Source of the DNA: Lachnospiraceae bacterium UBA7729
GTDB lineage: Bacteria > Bacillota > Clostridia > Lachnospirales > Lachnospiraceae
Direction of reading: 5' to 3'
DNA length: 19,203 nt
Assembly: GCA_002482005.1 (NCBI GenBank)
Contig: DLFD01000055.1
Location: forward strand, 29,971-49,173
Below the pieces are notes generated by a model, which worked only from the letters and a program-made list of their open reading frames with translations, had not been told where the DNA came from and did not search any database. Numbering within the stretch: the stretch's first letter is position 1; every line of letters begins with the position of its first letter. Below are positions 1 through 6,726 of this stretch, piece after piece. Both the position numbers and the translations under genes were made by a program.

Positions 1-561
1 GCTGCAGATGCAGACAAAGCGGCAGGACCCGGGCAGGATCAGAAAGATGCAGAGTCCGGCGACCCGAAGCAGGAACAGGGCGACGGAAAGGGCGGAAAAG
101 GCTTCTTCGGATTCAAGCCCAGGAAGGACAAGAAAGATGAGAAGATCGAGCAACTGACCGATCAGGTCGCCAGACAGCTTGCCGAATTCGATAACTACCG
201 CAAGCGGACGGACCGTGAGAAAGCGGCTATGTTCGATATGGGAAAGAGAGATACGATCGAGAAGATCCTTCCTGTAGTCGACAACTTCGAGAGAGGTCTC
301 GGAGACATGTCCCAGGATGACGGAGATCCCTTCCGGCAGGGGATGATCAAGATCTACAGGCAGCTGATGAAGACCCTCACAGACATGGGGGTGAAGGCAA
401 TCGAGGCGGAAGGAAAGCCATTCGATCCGAACTTCCATAACGCAGTGATGCACTGCGAGGATGATTCGGTCGGAGAGAACATCGTAGTCCAGGACCTTCA
501 GAAGGGCTACATGATCAACGATACCGTAATCCGGCACAGCATGGTGAAAGTAGCCAACTGA
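1..561 (+). CDS. grpE: GrpE nucleotide exchange factor of DnaK (5'-truncated by window edge)
   Basis: GrpE releases ADP from DnaK in the cytoplasm and so resets the chaperone cycle. The frame is open from base 1, so the start codon lies outside the window; 186 residues are visible. The first 40 or so are acidic, lysine- and glutamine-rich and low in complexity, typical of the poorly conserved GrpE N-terminus. The long coiled-coil helix follows (QLTDQVARQLAEFDNYRKRTD), with the conserved FDNYRKR segment near visible residues 63-69. The C-terminal beta domain shows the family hallmarks FDPNFHNAV and a late KGYMINDTVIRHSMVKVAN. dnaK starts 118 bp downstream on the same strand, as in the usual hrcA-grpE-dnaK-dnaJ order; hrcA would be expected just upstream but is not visible. 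Identity is certain; only the start is missing. Confidence 0.97.
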   Translation, partial: AADADKAAGPGQDQKDAESGDPKQEQGDGKGGKGFFGFKPRKDKKDEKIEQLTDQVARQLAEFDNYRKRTDREKAAMFDMGKRDTIEKILPVVDNFERGLGDMSQDDGDPFRQGMIKIYRQLMKTLTDMGVKAIEAEGKPFDPNFHNAVMHCEDDSVGENIVVQDLQKGYMINDTVIRHSMVKVAN

Positions 562-679
562 CCGGTTTCATATATCCGGAACTTAAGAAAGCGGCTGTGG
601 AAGCCATGAAAAGGCAGCACAGCCAGAGCAGACAGGCAATTCACATTTAACGAATGGATTTGATCCAGGAGGCTTTATT
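562..679 (+). other. grpE-dnaK spacer with one hairpin and the dnaK ribosome site
   Basis: This 118-bp gap has no gene. It contains a perfect 7-bp inverted repeat, GGCTGTG at 593-599 and CACAGCC at 618-624, with an 18-nt loop and no T-run after it. It is therefore more likely an mRNA processing or stability hairpin than a terminator. A strong AGGAGG at 667-672, 7 nt before the ATG, fixes the dnaK start. No CIRCE operator was seen; that would normally lie upstream of the first gene of the operon. Confidence 0.5.
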
Positions 680-2566
680 ATGGCAGAACAGAGACACATT
701 ATTGGTATTGACCTTGGTACTACAAACAGCTGCGTGGCAGTCATGGAAGGCGGAAAGCCAACCGTTATCGCGAACGCAGAAGGAATGAGGACCACACCGT
801 CTATCGTCGGGTTCGCCAAGAACGGCGACCGTCTGATCGGCGAGCCGGCAAAGCGCCAGGCTGTCACGAACTCTGAGAGGACCGTTTCTTCCATCAAGAG
901 ACATATGGGTTCCGATTACAGAGTCGACATCGACGGAAAGAAATATTCTCCGCAGGAGATCTCCGCTATGATCCTTCAGAAGCTGAAGGCTGACGCAGAG
1001 GGATATCTGGGAACAAAGGTTACGGAAGCAGTCATCACCTGCCCGGCATATTTCAACGATGCCCAGAGACAGGCAACCAAGGACGCAGGAAAGATCGCAG
1101 GGCTTGATGTAAAGCGTATCATCAATGAACCGACCGCTGCGGCACTTGCATATGGCCTGGACAACGAGAAAGAGCAGAAGATCATGGTCTACGACCTGGG
1201 CGGCGGCACATTTGATGTATCCGTCATCGAGATCGGTGACGGCGTCATCGAGGTCCTTGCCACCAACGGAAACAACCACCTCGGCGGAGATGACTTCGAT
1301 AAGAGGATCGTTGACTACATGCTGCAGGACTTCAAGGCAAAGGAAGGAATTGATCTCTCCGGCGACAAGATGGCTATGCAGAGACTGAAGGAAGCTGCAG
1401 AGAAGGCTAAGAAGGAGCTTTCATCCGCAACGACCACCAACATCAACCTTCCGTTCATCACTGCGAATGAGACCGGCCCGAAGCATCTTGATATGGATCT
1501 GACAAGGGCTAAGTTCGATGAGCTGACAGCTGATCTGGTAGACGCTACCGCAGAGCCTGTCAGAAAGGCACTTGCTGATGCAGGTATCACCGCATCTGAA
1601 CTTGGGAAAGTCCTTCTGGTCGGCGGATCATCCCGTATGCCGTCTGTTCAGGAGAAAGTCAAGGAGCTGACCGGCAAGGAGCCGAGCAAGAACCTGAACC
1701 CGGATGAGTGCGTTGCAATCGGTGCAGCGATCCAGGGCGGCAAGCTTGCAGGAGATGCAGGCGCCGGCGATGTCCTTCTTCTGGATGTCACTCCGCTGTC
1801 ACTTGCCATCGAGACCCTCGGCGGCATTGCAACTGTCTTGATCCCGAGAAACACCACCATCCCGACTACCAAGAGCCAGATCTTCTCCACCGCAGAGGAT
1901 AATCAGAGCGCAGTCGATATTCACGTAACACAGGGCGAGCGCAAGTTCGCACGTGATAACAAGACCCTCGGCCAGTTCCGTCTGGACGGCATCGCTCCGG
2001 CAAGAAGAGGTGTCCCGCAGATCGAGGTTACCTTCGATATCGATGCGAACGGCATCGTCAACGTATCCGCAAAGGATCTTGGAACCGGGAAGGAACAGCA
2101 TATCACCATCACTTCCGGATCCAATATGAGTGATGATGAGATCGATAAGGCAGTCAAGGAAGCTGCTGAGTACGAGGCTCAGGATAAGAAGAAGAAGGAA
2201 GCTGTCGATGCAAAGAACGATGCAGATGCCATGGTCTTCCAGACCGAGAAGGCACTGCAGGAAGTCGGTGACAAGGTCTCCGCTTCCGATAAGGCATCTG
2301 TTGAGGCAGACCTGAAGGCTCTGAAGGACGTCATCGCAAAGTGCGGAGATGACATCACGGACGAGCAGGTCAGCGAGCTGAAGTCCGGCAGGGAGAAGCT
2401 GATGAACAGCGCTCAGAAGCTGTTTGAGGAAGTTTATAAGAAGGCTCAGGCTTCCGGGGGCCCGCAGGGCGGTCCTCAGGCCGGCCCGCAGGCAGGACCT
2501 CAGGGCGGAAGCTCCAAGGGCGGCAGTGACGACGATGTGGTCGACGGAGACTACAGAGAAGTCTGA
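680..2566 (+). CDS. dnaK: Chaperone DnaK (Hsp70)
   Basis: DnaK is the ATP-driven cytoplasmic Hsp70 that binds exposed hydrophobic peptides and works with DnaJ and GrpE. The 628-residue length is normal for the family. The nucleotide-binding domain spans about residues 1-385. It has the phosphate-binding motif GIDLGTTNSCVAV near residues 9-21, NEPTAAALAYG, the second phosphate loop DLGGGTFDVS and the adenosine motif LLVGGSSRMP. The hydrophobic linker DVLLLDVTPLSL leads into the substrate-binding beta domain and a helical lid. The tail is an unusual run of GPQG/GPQA units before DDDVVDGDYREV, which resembles the usual acidic C-terminus ending in EV. The start is supported by AGGAGG 7 nt upstream. 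It lies between grpE and dnaJ on the same strand. Confidence 0.99.
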   Translation: MAEQRHIIGIDLGTTNSCVAVMEGGKPTVIANAEGMRTTPSIVGFAKNGDRLIGEPAKRQAVTNSERTVSSIKRHMGSDYRVDIDGKKYSPQEISAMILQKLKADAEGYLGTKVTEAVITCPAYFNDAQRQATKDAGKIAGLDVKRIINEPTAAALAYGLDNEKEQKIMVYDLGGGTFDVSVIEIGDGVIEVLATNGNNHLGGDDFDKRIVDYMLQDFKAKEGIDLSGDKMAMQRLKEAAEKAKKELSSATTTNINLPFITANETGPKHLDMDLTRAKFDELTADLVDATAEPVRKALADAGITASELGKVLLVGGSSRMPSVQEKVKELTGKEPSKNLNPDECVAIGAAIQGGKLAGDAGAGDVLLLDVTPLSLAIETLGGIATVLIPRNTTIPTTKSQIFSTAEDNQSAVDIHVTQGERKFARDNKTLGQFRLDGIAPARRGVPQIEVTFDIDANGIVNVSAKDLGTGKEQHITITSGSNMSDDEIDKAVKEAAEYEAQDKKKKEAVDAKNDADAMVFQTEKALQEVGDKVSASDKASVEADLKALKDVIAKCGDDITDEQVSELKSGREKLMNSAQKLFEEVYKKAQASGGPQGGPQAGPQAGPQGGSSKGGSDDDVVDGDYREV

Positions 2567-2880
2567 TCGCACTTATATGAAAAGACCGAATAGGCCAGGC
2601 GGAAGATCGGCAGATCTTCCGCCCGGCCAGATAGAAGATCGGGCGGAGAAATAACGTATTCCGGTACGTTTCCTTCGCCTGTTTTCCTGTATTGATCCAT
2701 ATACCTGCGAAGAAAAGCAATCGTTACATGGATCTCTTCGCTGATCTGTCCAGACATCGGCAGATAGAAGCGAAGAAGACGGATAATCTTCCGGGGATCT
2801 TCGCTGATCGAAGGATTGTAAGGGAAGCTAAGGAAGAGGCCTGAAAAAGACTAAGCAGTAAAGAGAGTTTGGGAGATCAT
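2567..2880 (+). other. dnaK-dnaJ spacer, no gene, three strong hairpins
   Basis: This 314-bp stretch has no credible coding sequence. It holds three inverted repeats. (1) 2593-2608 pairs with 2613-2628 around a GGCA tetraloop: 15 pairs with one A-C mismatch. (2) AACGTA at 2653-2658 pairs with TACGTT at 2665-2670. (3) TCTTCGCT at 2735-2742 pairs with AGCGAAGA at 2769-2776, with an inner stem ATCTG/CAGAT. None is followed by a T-tract, so they are not ordinary intrinsic terminators. They could be RNase processing or mRNA-stability elements that set the ratio of DnaK to DnaJ; this is inference. The dnaJ ribosome site GGGAG is at 2871-2875. Confidence 0.6.
2593..2628 (+). other. Long intercistronic hairpin after dnaK
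   Basis: The arms 2593-2608 and 2613-2628 form GGCC plus an 11-bp perfect stem (GGCGGAAGATC with GATCTTCCGCC), interrupted by a single A-C mismatch and closed by a 4-nt loop. It begins 26 nt after the dnaK stop. The absence of a downstream U-run argues against simple Rho-independent termination. Confidence 0.65.
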
Positions 2881-4086
2881 ATGGCAGAGAAAAGAGACTA
2901 CTACGAGGTACTCGGAGTCAGCAGGGATGCAGATCAGGCGACGATCAAGAAAGCCTACCGCCAGCTGGCGAAGAAGTACCATCCGGATGCAAATCCGGGC
3001 GATAAGGATGCGGCGGATAAGTTCAAGGAAGCCTCTGAGGCGTACGCTGTTCTCGGCAATGAGGATAAGAGGAGGCAGTACGACCAGTTCGGAATGTCCG
3101 CATTCGACGAAAGCGCCGGAGGAGGCGGATTCGATTTCAACTCTGCCGATTTCCAGGACATCTTCGGCGATCTTGGTCTGGGCGGGATCTTCGGCGATTT
3201 CTTCGGAGGCGGAAGAAGAAGCTCGAATCCGAACCGTCCGATGCAGGGGGCAAATGTGCGTACCCGCGTGAATATCACCTTTGCGGAGTCCATATCAGGC
3301 TGCCGGAAGATGGTTGACGTGAACCTCAAGGAGGAATGCCCGAACTGTCACGGAACTGGCGCGAAGCCGGGTACAGTTCCTAAGATCTGTCCGAAGTGCA
3401 AGGGCCGCGGACAGGTTGTCTATACGCAGCAGACCATGTTCGGCATGATGCAGAATGTCCAGGCCTGCCCGGACTGCCGCGGGACCGGCAAGATCATCGA
3501 GGATAAGTGCCAAAGCTGCCGCGGGACCGGCTTTACCACAGTCCGAAAGACGATCGAAGTCTCGATCCCGGCAGGAATCGATGACGGACAGGCGATCCGT
3601 ATCCGTGAAAAGGGCGAACCAGGCGTCAACGGAGGTCCGAGAGGAGATCTCCTTGTCGAGGTTTCCGTATCCCGTGACCAGAATTTCGTCCGTCAGGACC
3701 TGGATCTGTTCTCCAACCAGGAGATCTCTTTCGCGCAGGCAGCTCTTGGCGGAGACATCACGATCAGAACTGTCGACGGAGATGTCACCTACGAAGTGAA
3801 GGCCGGAACACAGTCCGGCATGAGGGTCCGTCTGAAGGGCAAGGGTGTACCGGACGTGAGAAATTCCGCACGAAGGGGAGATCACTACATTACCCTGATC
3901 GTCAAGACACCTGTAAAACTTTCCGGGGAAGCGAAAGAGCTTCTGAGACAGTTCGATCAGCTTACAGGCAACAGTCTGAACACTCAGGAAGAGTCCTCAG
4001 ACGACTCCGATGATGCGAAGGCAGCAGGAAAGAAGAAGAAAAAGAAGAGCTTTGCCGAGAGAATGAAAGATGCTTTCGATAACTGA
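2881..4086 (+). CDS. dnaJ: Chaperone DnaJ (Hsp40)
   Basis: DnaJ is the cytoplasmic co-chaperone that delivers substrates to DnaK and stimulates its ATPase. The chosen ATG gives 401 residues and sits 5 nt after GGGAG; an in-frame TTG four codons upstream (2869) overlaps that site and is unlikely. The J domain occupies about residues 5-70 with the catalytic HPD at 34-36. A Gly/Phe-rich region with repeated DIFGDLG-like units follows (about 75-125). The zinc-binding region has four CxxCxGxG repeats starting at Cys153, Cys170, Cys196 and Cys210, so both zinc centres are complete. C-terminal substrate-binding domains and a lysine-rich tail end the protein. It closes the grpE-dnaK-dnaJ set; a terminator hairpin begins 20 bp after the stop. 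Confidence 0.98.
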   Translation: MAEKRDYYEVLGVSRDADQATIKKAYRQLAKKYHPDANPGDKDAADKFKEASEAYAVLGNEDKRRQYDQFGMSAFDESAGGGGFDFNSADFQDIFGDLGLGGIFGDFFGGGRRSSNPNRPMQGANVRTRVNITFAESISGCRKMVDVNLKEECPNCHGTGAKPGTVPKICPKCKGRGQVVYTQQTMFGMMQNVQACPDCRGTGKIIEDKCQSCRGTGFTTVRKTIEVSIPAGIDDGQAIRIREKGEPGVNGGPRGDLLVEVSVSRDQNFVRQDLDLFSNQEISFAQAALGGDITIRTVDGDVTYEVKAGTQSGMRVRLKGKGVPDVRNSARRGDHYITLIVKTPVKLSGEAKELLRQFDQLTGNSLNTQEESSDDSDDAKAAGKKKKKKSFAERMKDAFDN

Positions 4087-4093
4087 CTCTTCA

Positions 4094-4102
4094 TGATATA
4101 AT
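4094..4102 (+). promoter_or_regulatory. Candidate extended -10 promoter element
   Basis: The nine bases TGATATAAT match the extended -10 consensus (TG-n-TATAAT) exactly. The -35 position at 17-bp spacing reads TTTCGA, a weak match, as is usual for extended -10 promoters. Transcription would begin around 4108-4110, right at the foot of the following hairpin. This could be a promoter for the flavodiiron gene with a structured leader, or a chance match. Confidence 0.35.
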
Positions 4103-4105
4103 GGC

Positions 4106-4151
4106 TTCAGCCGGGTACAGAATCGCCTCTGGCCCGGCTGAAACTTTTATT
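4106..4151 (+). terminator. Rho-independent terminator after dnaJ
   Basis: TTCAGCCGGG at 4106-4115 pairs perfectly with CCCGGCTGAA at 4133-4142 across a 17-nt loop. An ACTTTTATTATT run follows. A 10-bp GC-rich stem plus a T-rich tail is a standard intrinsic terminator and would end the chaperone transcript. Confidence 0.8.
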
Positions 4152-4176
4152 ATTGGGAAGGATAGATTCGCTAAAC

Positions 4177-4199
4177 CATAGTTCTATCATAGTTCTATC
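4177..4199 (+). repeat. Perfect 11-bp tandem repeat upstream of the flavodiiron gene
   Basis: CATAGTTCTAT occurs twice back to back (4177-4187 and 4188-4198). It ends about 17 bp before the start codon, just upstream of the ribosome site. The 11-bp period is about one DNA helical turn, so the copies would present the same face to a protein. Function is unknown. Confidence 0.7.
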
Positions 4200-4215
4200 A
4201 AGAAAGGACAGGAAT

Positions 4216-6090
4216 ATGTATTGCTGCAGAAAAGTAATGGATGACCTGTACTGGGTAGGAGCCAACGACAGACGTCTTGCCATGTTCGAGGGTGTATATT
4301 CGGTACCGGACGGAGTCTCCTATAACTCATACCTGCTTCTCGATGAGAAGAACGTCCTCTTCGATACTGTGGATGCTGCTGTCGGGACCGTATTCTACGA
4401 GAATGTCGAAAAGGTCCTGGGAGGACGTCATCTGGACTATATCGTGGTTCACCATATGGAGCCTGATCATTCCGCAACGCTGGAAGAGATCATCCGCAGA
4501 TATCCGGATGCGAAGATCATCTGCAATAACAAGACTGCGGTCATGATGAAGCAGTACTTCACATTCGATGTGGACAGCAGAGCAGAGATCGTGAAGGAAG
4601 GGGATACCTTCTCAACCGGAAAGCATGAGCTGACCTTCGTCAACGCTCCGATGGTCCACTGGCCGGAAGTCATGATGACATACGACAAGACGACAGGAGC
4701 TCTGTTCTCCGCAGACGCGTTCGGGACCTTCGGCGCTCTGAACGGAGCACTGTTCGCGGATGAAGTTGATTTCTTCCGCGATTATCTGGATGAAGCCAGA
4801 AGATATTACACCAACATCGTCGGCAAGTACGGCGTCCAGGTCACGAATGTCCTGAAGAAGGCCGGCGGACTGGATATCAGGTATCTCTGCCCGCTGCACG
4901 GCTTTGTATGGAGAAAGAACATCGGTGACTACATCGACAAGTATGTCCACTGGGCAACCTACCAGCCGGAGGAGACCGGTGTCGTGATCGCCTATGCCTC
5001 TGTCTATCATCATACGGAGAATGCGGCTGAGTGCCTTGCCATCCGCCTGCGTGAGAAGGGCATCAGGACCGTTATGTTTGATACTTCCGTCACGCCGGCA
5101 TCCGAGATCATCTCAGCTGTCTTCAAGTACAGCCACCTGGTCCTGGCTTCCACGACTTACAATGCGGGGATCTTCGTACAGATGGAGTCCTTCCTGTATG
5201 ACCTGGTTGCCCATAACATCCAGAACCGTACGGTTGCCATCATCGAGAATGGTTCCTGGGCTCCGACTTCCGGAAAGCTCATGAGAGAGCTGATCAGCAA
5301 GTGCAAAAACATCAGTCTCCTGAACGAGTCGCTGACCATCAAGTCTTCTCTCAAGGAAGACCAGCTGGCCCAGCTCGATGCTATCGCAGATGCGATCGAC
5401 GTGACCATTCCGAAGAAGACGGATGTCACCCAGACTCCGAAGGACAACACTCCGGAGAGTGCGGCAGAGGGACCTGTCATCGATCCGAAGGCAATGTTCA
5501 AGTTCAGCTATGGTCTCTTCGTCCTGACCGCAAGGGACGGCGGCCGTGACAACGGCTGCATCATCAATACAGCCCTTCAGGTAACCGCAAAGCCGAACCG
5601 CATCCAGATCGCCGTGAACAATACAGGCTTCACGCACGATATGATCAAAAAGACGGGAGCATTCAATATCTCCATCCTGTCACAGGACGCAACGTTTGAC
5701 ACATTCAGGCACTTCGGGTTCCAGAGCGGAAAAGACGTCGACAAGTTCGAGGGCTATACCGACTGCGACCGCACTGCGAACGGGATCGCGTATGTCACGA
5801 AGGGAACCAACTGTGTCATCTCCGCGAAGGTCGTCCAGGAAGTGGAGTATGAGACTCATACCCTGTTCATCGCAGAAGTGACGGAAGCAAGAGTCCTGTC
5901 GGATGTCCCGTCAGTGACCTATGAATACTACTTCGCCCACATCAAGCCGAAGCCACAGCCGGCTGAGGAAAAGAAGACCGGCTGGGTCTGCAAGATCTGC
6001 GGATATGTCTATGAGGGAGAGGTCCTTCCGCCTGACTTCATCTGCCCGATCTGCAAGCATCCGGCAAGCGATTTTGAGAAGATCCGGTGA
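4216..6090 (+). CDS. Flavodiiron protein fused to flavin reductase and rubredoxin (FprA-Hrb-type O2/NO reductase)
   Basis: Probably a cytoplasmic NAD(P)H-driven reductase of O2 to water and/or NO to N2O. The ATG is preceded by AAAGGACAGG; the in-frame TTG at 4153 lies in the terminator tail and is rejected. The protein has 624 residues. The metallo-beta-lactamase diiron domain (about 1-250) carries a full ligand set: His80, Glu82, Asp84, His148, Asp167 and His228, with His85 after Asp84. A flavodoxin-like FMN domain follows (about 254-400), then a proline/threonine-rich linker. Next come a flavin-reductase FMN-binding domain (about 437-575; YGLFVLTARDGG, NTALQVTAKPNRIQIAVN) and a short C-terminal rubredoxin with Cys592/595/610/613. 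In Moorella the last two domains form a separate protein (Hrb) that feeds electrons to FprA. Here they are joined. A rubredoxin gene follows. Confidence 0.93.
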   Translation: MYCCRKVMDDLYWVGANDRRLAMFEGVYSVPDGVSYNSYLLLDEKNVLFDTVDAAVGTVFYENVEKVLGGRHLDYIVVHHMEPDHSATLEEIIRRYPDAKIICNNKTAVMMKQYFTFDVDSRAEIVKEGDTFSTGKHELTFVNAPMVHWPEVMMTYDKTTGALFSADAFGTFGALNGALFADEVDFFRDYLDEARRYYTNIVGKYGVQVTNVLKKAGGLDIRYLCPLHGFVWRKNIGDYIDKYVHWATYQPEETGVVIAYASVYHHTENAAECLAIRLREKGIRTVMFDTSVTPASEIISAVFKYSHLVLASTTYNAGIFVQMESFLYDLVAHNIQNRTVAIIENGSWAPTSGKLMRELISKCKNISLLNESLTIKSSLKEDQLAQLDAIADAIDVTIPKKTDVTQTPKDNTPESAAEGPVIDPKAMFKFSYGLFVLTARDGGRDNGCIINTALQVTAKPNRIQIAVNNTGFTHDMIKKTGAFNISILSQDATFDTFRHFGFQSGKDVDKFEGYTDCDRTANGIAYVTKGTNCVISAKVVQEVEYETHTLFIAEVTEARVLSDVPSVTYEYYFAHIKPKPQPAEEKKTGWVCKICGYVYEGEVLPPDFICPICKHPASDFEKIR

Positions 6091-6112
6091 GGACTTCTCC
6101 GTGAAGCGGATG

Positions 6113-6136
6113 GCCGTCCGGAATCCGGCGGTTTTA
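6113..6136 (+). terminator. Probable intrinsic terminator after the flavodiiron gene
   Basis: GCCG-T-CCGG (6113-6121) pairs with CCGG-CGGT (6125-6132) around a 3-nt AAT loop with one bulged T, followed by TTTTA. The stem is short but GC-rich. It lies 23 bp after the stop codon. Confidence 0.5.
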
Positions 6137-6137
6137 C

Positions 6138-6166
6138 TTGACAGAATTCGCAATATAGATTAATCA
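6138..6166 (+). promoter_or_regulatory. Possible rubredoxin promoter (perfect TTGACA, poor -10)
   Basis: A perfect TTGACA at 6138-6143 is followed by an A/T-rich stretch. At 17-bp spacing the -10 would be TAATCA (6161-6166), which is weak; TATAGA at 6154-6159 is closer to consensus but only 10 bp away. The location, just after the upstream terminator and 112 bp before the rubredoxin start codon, is sensible. Low confidence. Confidence 0.3.
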
Positions 6167-6278
6167 TAAGTTAATTCCTGCTGCGCTTTCTTCCTGCTTT
6201 CAGAATATGTCTGTACTGCAGATGAAGACCGGCAGGAGCGGCAGCGAAGCGTCATATTATTATGAGGAGGATAAATCT

Positions 6279-6437
6279 ATGAAGAAGGTTTGCGACGTCT
6301 GCGGATGGGAATACGATGAGGCAGAGGGATATCCGGAGGGCGGGATCGCTCCTGGAACCAAGTGGGAAGATATCCCGGATGATTTTGTCTGCCCGATCTG
6401 CGGAGCAGGCAAGGAAGAGTTCAGCGACGCTGACTGA
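6279..6437 (+). CDS. Rubredoxin
   Basis: Small cytoplasmic one-iron electron carrier, 52 residues, the usual size. It has the two canonical knuckles: CDVCGWEYDEAEGYPEGG near residues 5-22 and CPICGAGKEEF near 38-48, giving the four Cys ligands of the Fe(SCys)4 site. PGTKWEDIPDDFVCP is the standard spacer between them. The start is set by GAGGAGG at 6264-6270, 8 nt upstream; a further in-frame ATG at 6207 would add a non-homologous tail and lacks support. Its position just after a flavodiiron-rubredoxin fusion suggests it is an additional electron donor for O2/NO reduction or related peroxide-scavenging enzymes. No NADH:rubredoxin reductase is visible in the window. Confidence 0.96.
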   Translation: MKKVCDVCGWEYDEAEGYPEGGIAPGTKWEDIPDDFVCPICGAGKEEFSDAD

Positions 6438-6510
6438 TCGCTTCCGCGGCAGCCTGCGACAGGACAGATAAGACTCGTGCAGGCTATATGTAGGGATTGA
6501 GGGAATGCCA

Positions 6511-6537
6511 GACCGTCGGAACCTGCTTCCGGCGGTC
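6511..6537 (+). terminator. Strong hairpin, possible terminator of the rubredoxin transcript
   Basis: GACCGTCGGAA (6511-6521) pairs over 11 positions, with one T-G wobble, with TTCCGGCGGTC (6527-6537) around a CCTGC loop. The following TTCCTGTG is only partly T-rich, so termination is plausible but not certain. Confidence 0.45.
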
Positions 6538-6570
6538 TTCCTGTGCAGGGGAGAAAGGAAACTTCTGCGG

Positions 6571-6637
6571 AACCGAAATTCCTGCAGGACAAAATTCCTG
6601 TGAGACCGAAATTCCTGCAGGACCGAAATTCCTGTGG
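6571..6637 (+). repeat. Four tandem 17-bp repeats (consensus GACCGAAATTCCTGYRG)
   Basis: Units are at 6571-6587, 6588-6603 (one base short), 6604-6620 and 6621-6637. Units 1 and 3 end in CAG, and units 2 and 4 end in TGA or TGG, so the array is really two copies of a roughly 33-34-bp dimer. A decayed fifth copy may follow at 6638-6650. The unit length is not a multiple of three and the region is non-coding. Confidence 0.8.
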
Positions 6638-6726
6638 GACCAGAAACAGGAAGACTGTTTCTTTGCAGTTGATCAGGCCGATAAAAAGGCATATTGCATA
6701 TCTGAAAAAGGAGAAATGTTTTTATT

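Larger units (their letters stand above)
6438..6726 (+). other. Rubredoxin-glycosidase spacer with hairpins and tandem repeats
   Basis: This 289-bp non-coding gap contains, in order, three elements. The first is an inverted repeat AGCCTGC (6451-6457) / GCAGGCT (6479-6485). The second is a strong 11-bp hairpin at 6511-6537. The third is four 17-bp tandem repeats at 6571-6637. The final stretch, 6640-6726, has TTGCAG/TTGATC-like hexamers near 6663-6674 but no convincing -10 at proper spacing. A ribosome site, AGGAG, is at 6709-6713. Confidence 0.6.

Noticed and set aside
1799..2572. 257-codon open frame on the minus strand opposite dnaK
   Set aside because: It lies wholly antisense to a clear gene, has no ribosome site and no recognisable domain; the codon bias of dnaK explains the lack of stops.
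4153..4215. TTG start extending the flavodiiron protein by 21 residues
   Set aside because: It overlaps the terminator tail and the 11-bp repeats; the family N-terminus fits the ATG at 4216.
6207..6278. Upstream ATG that would extend rubredoxin by 24 residues
   Set aside because: The extension lacks rubredoxin similarity, and a perfect GAGGAGG precedes the inner ATG.
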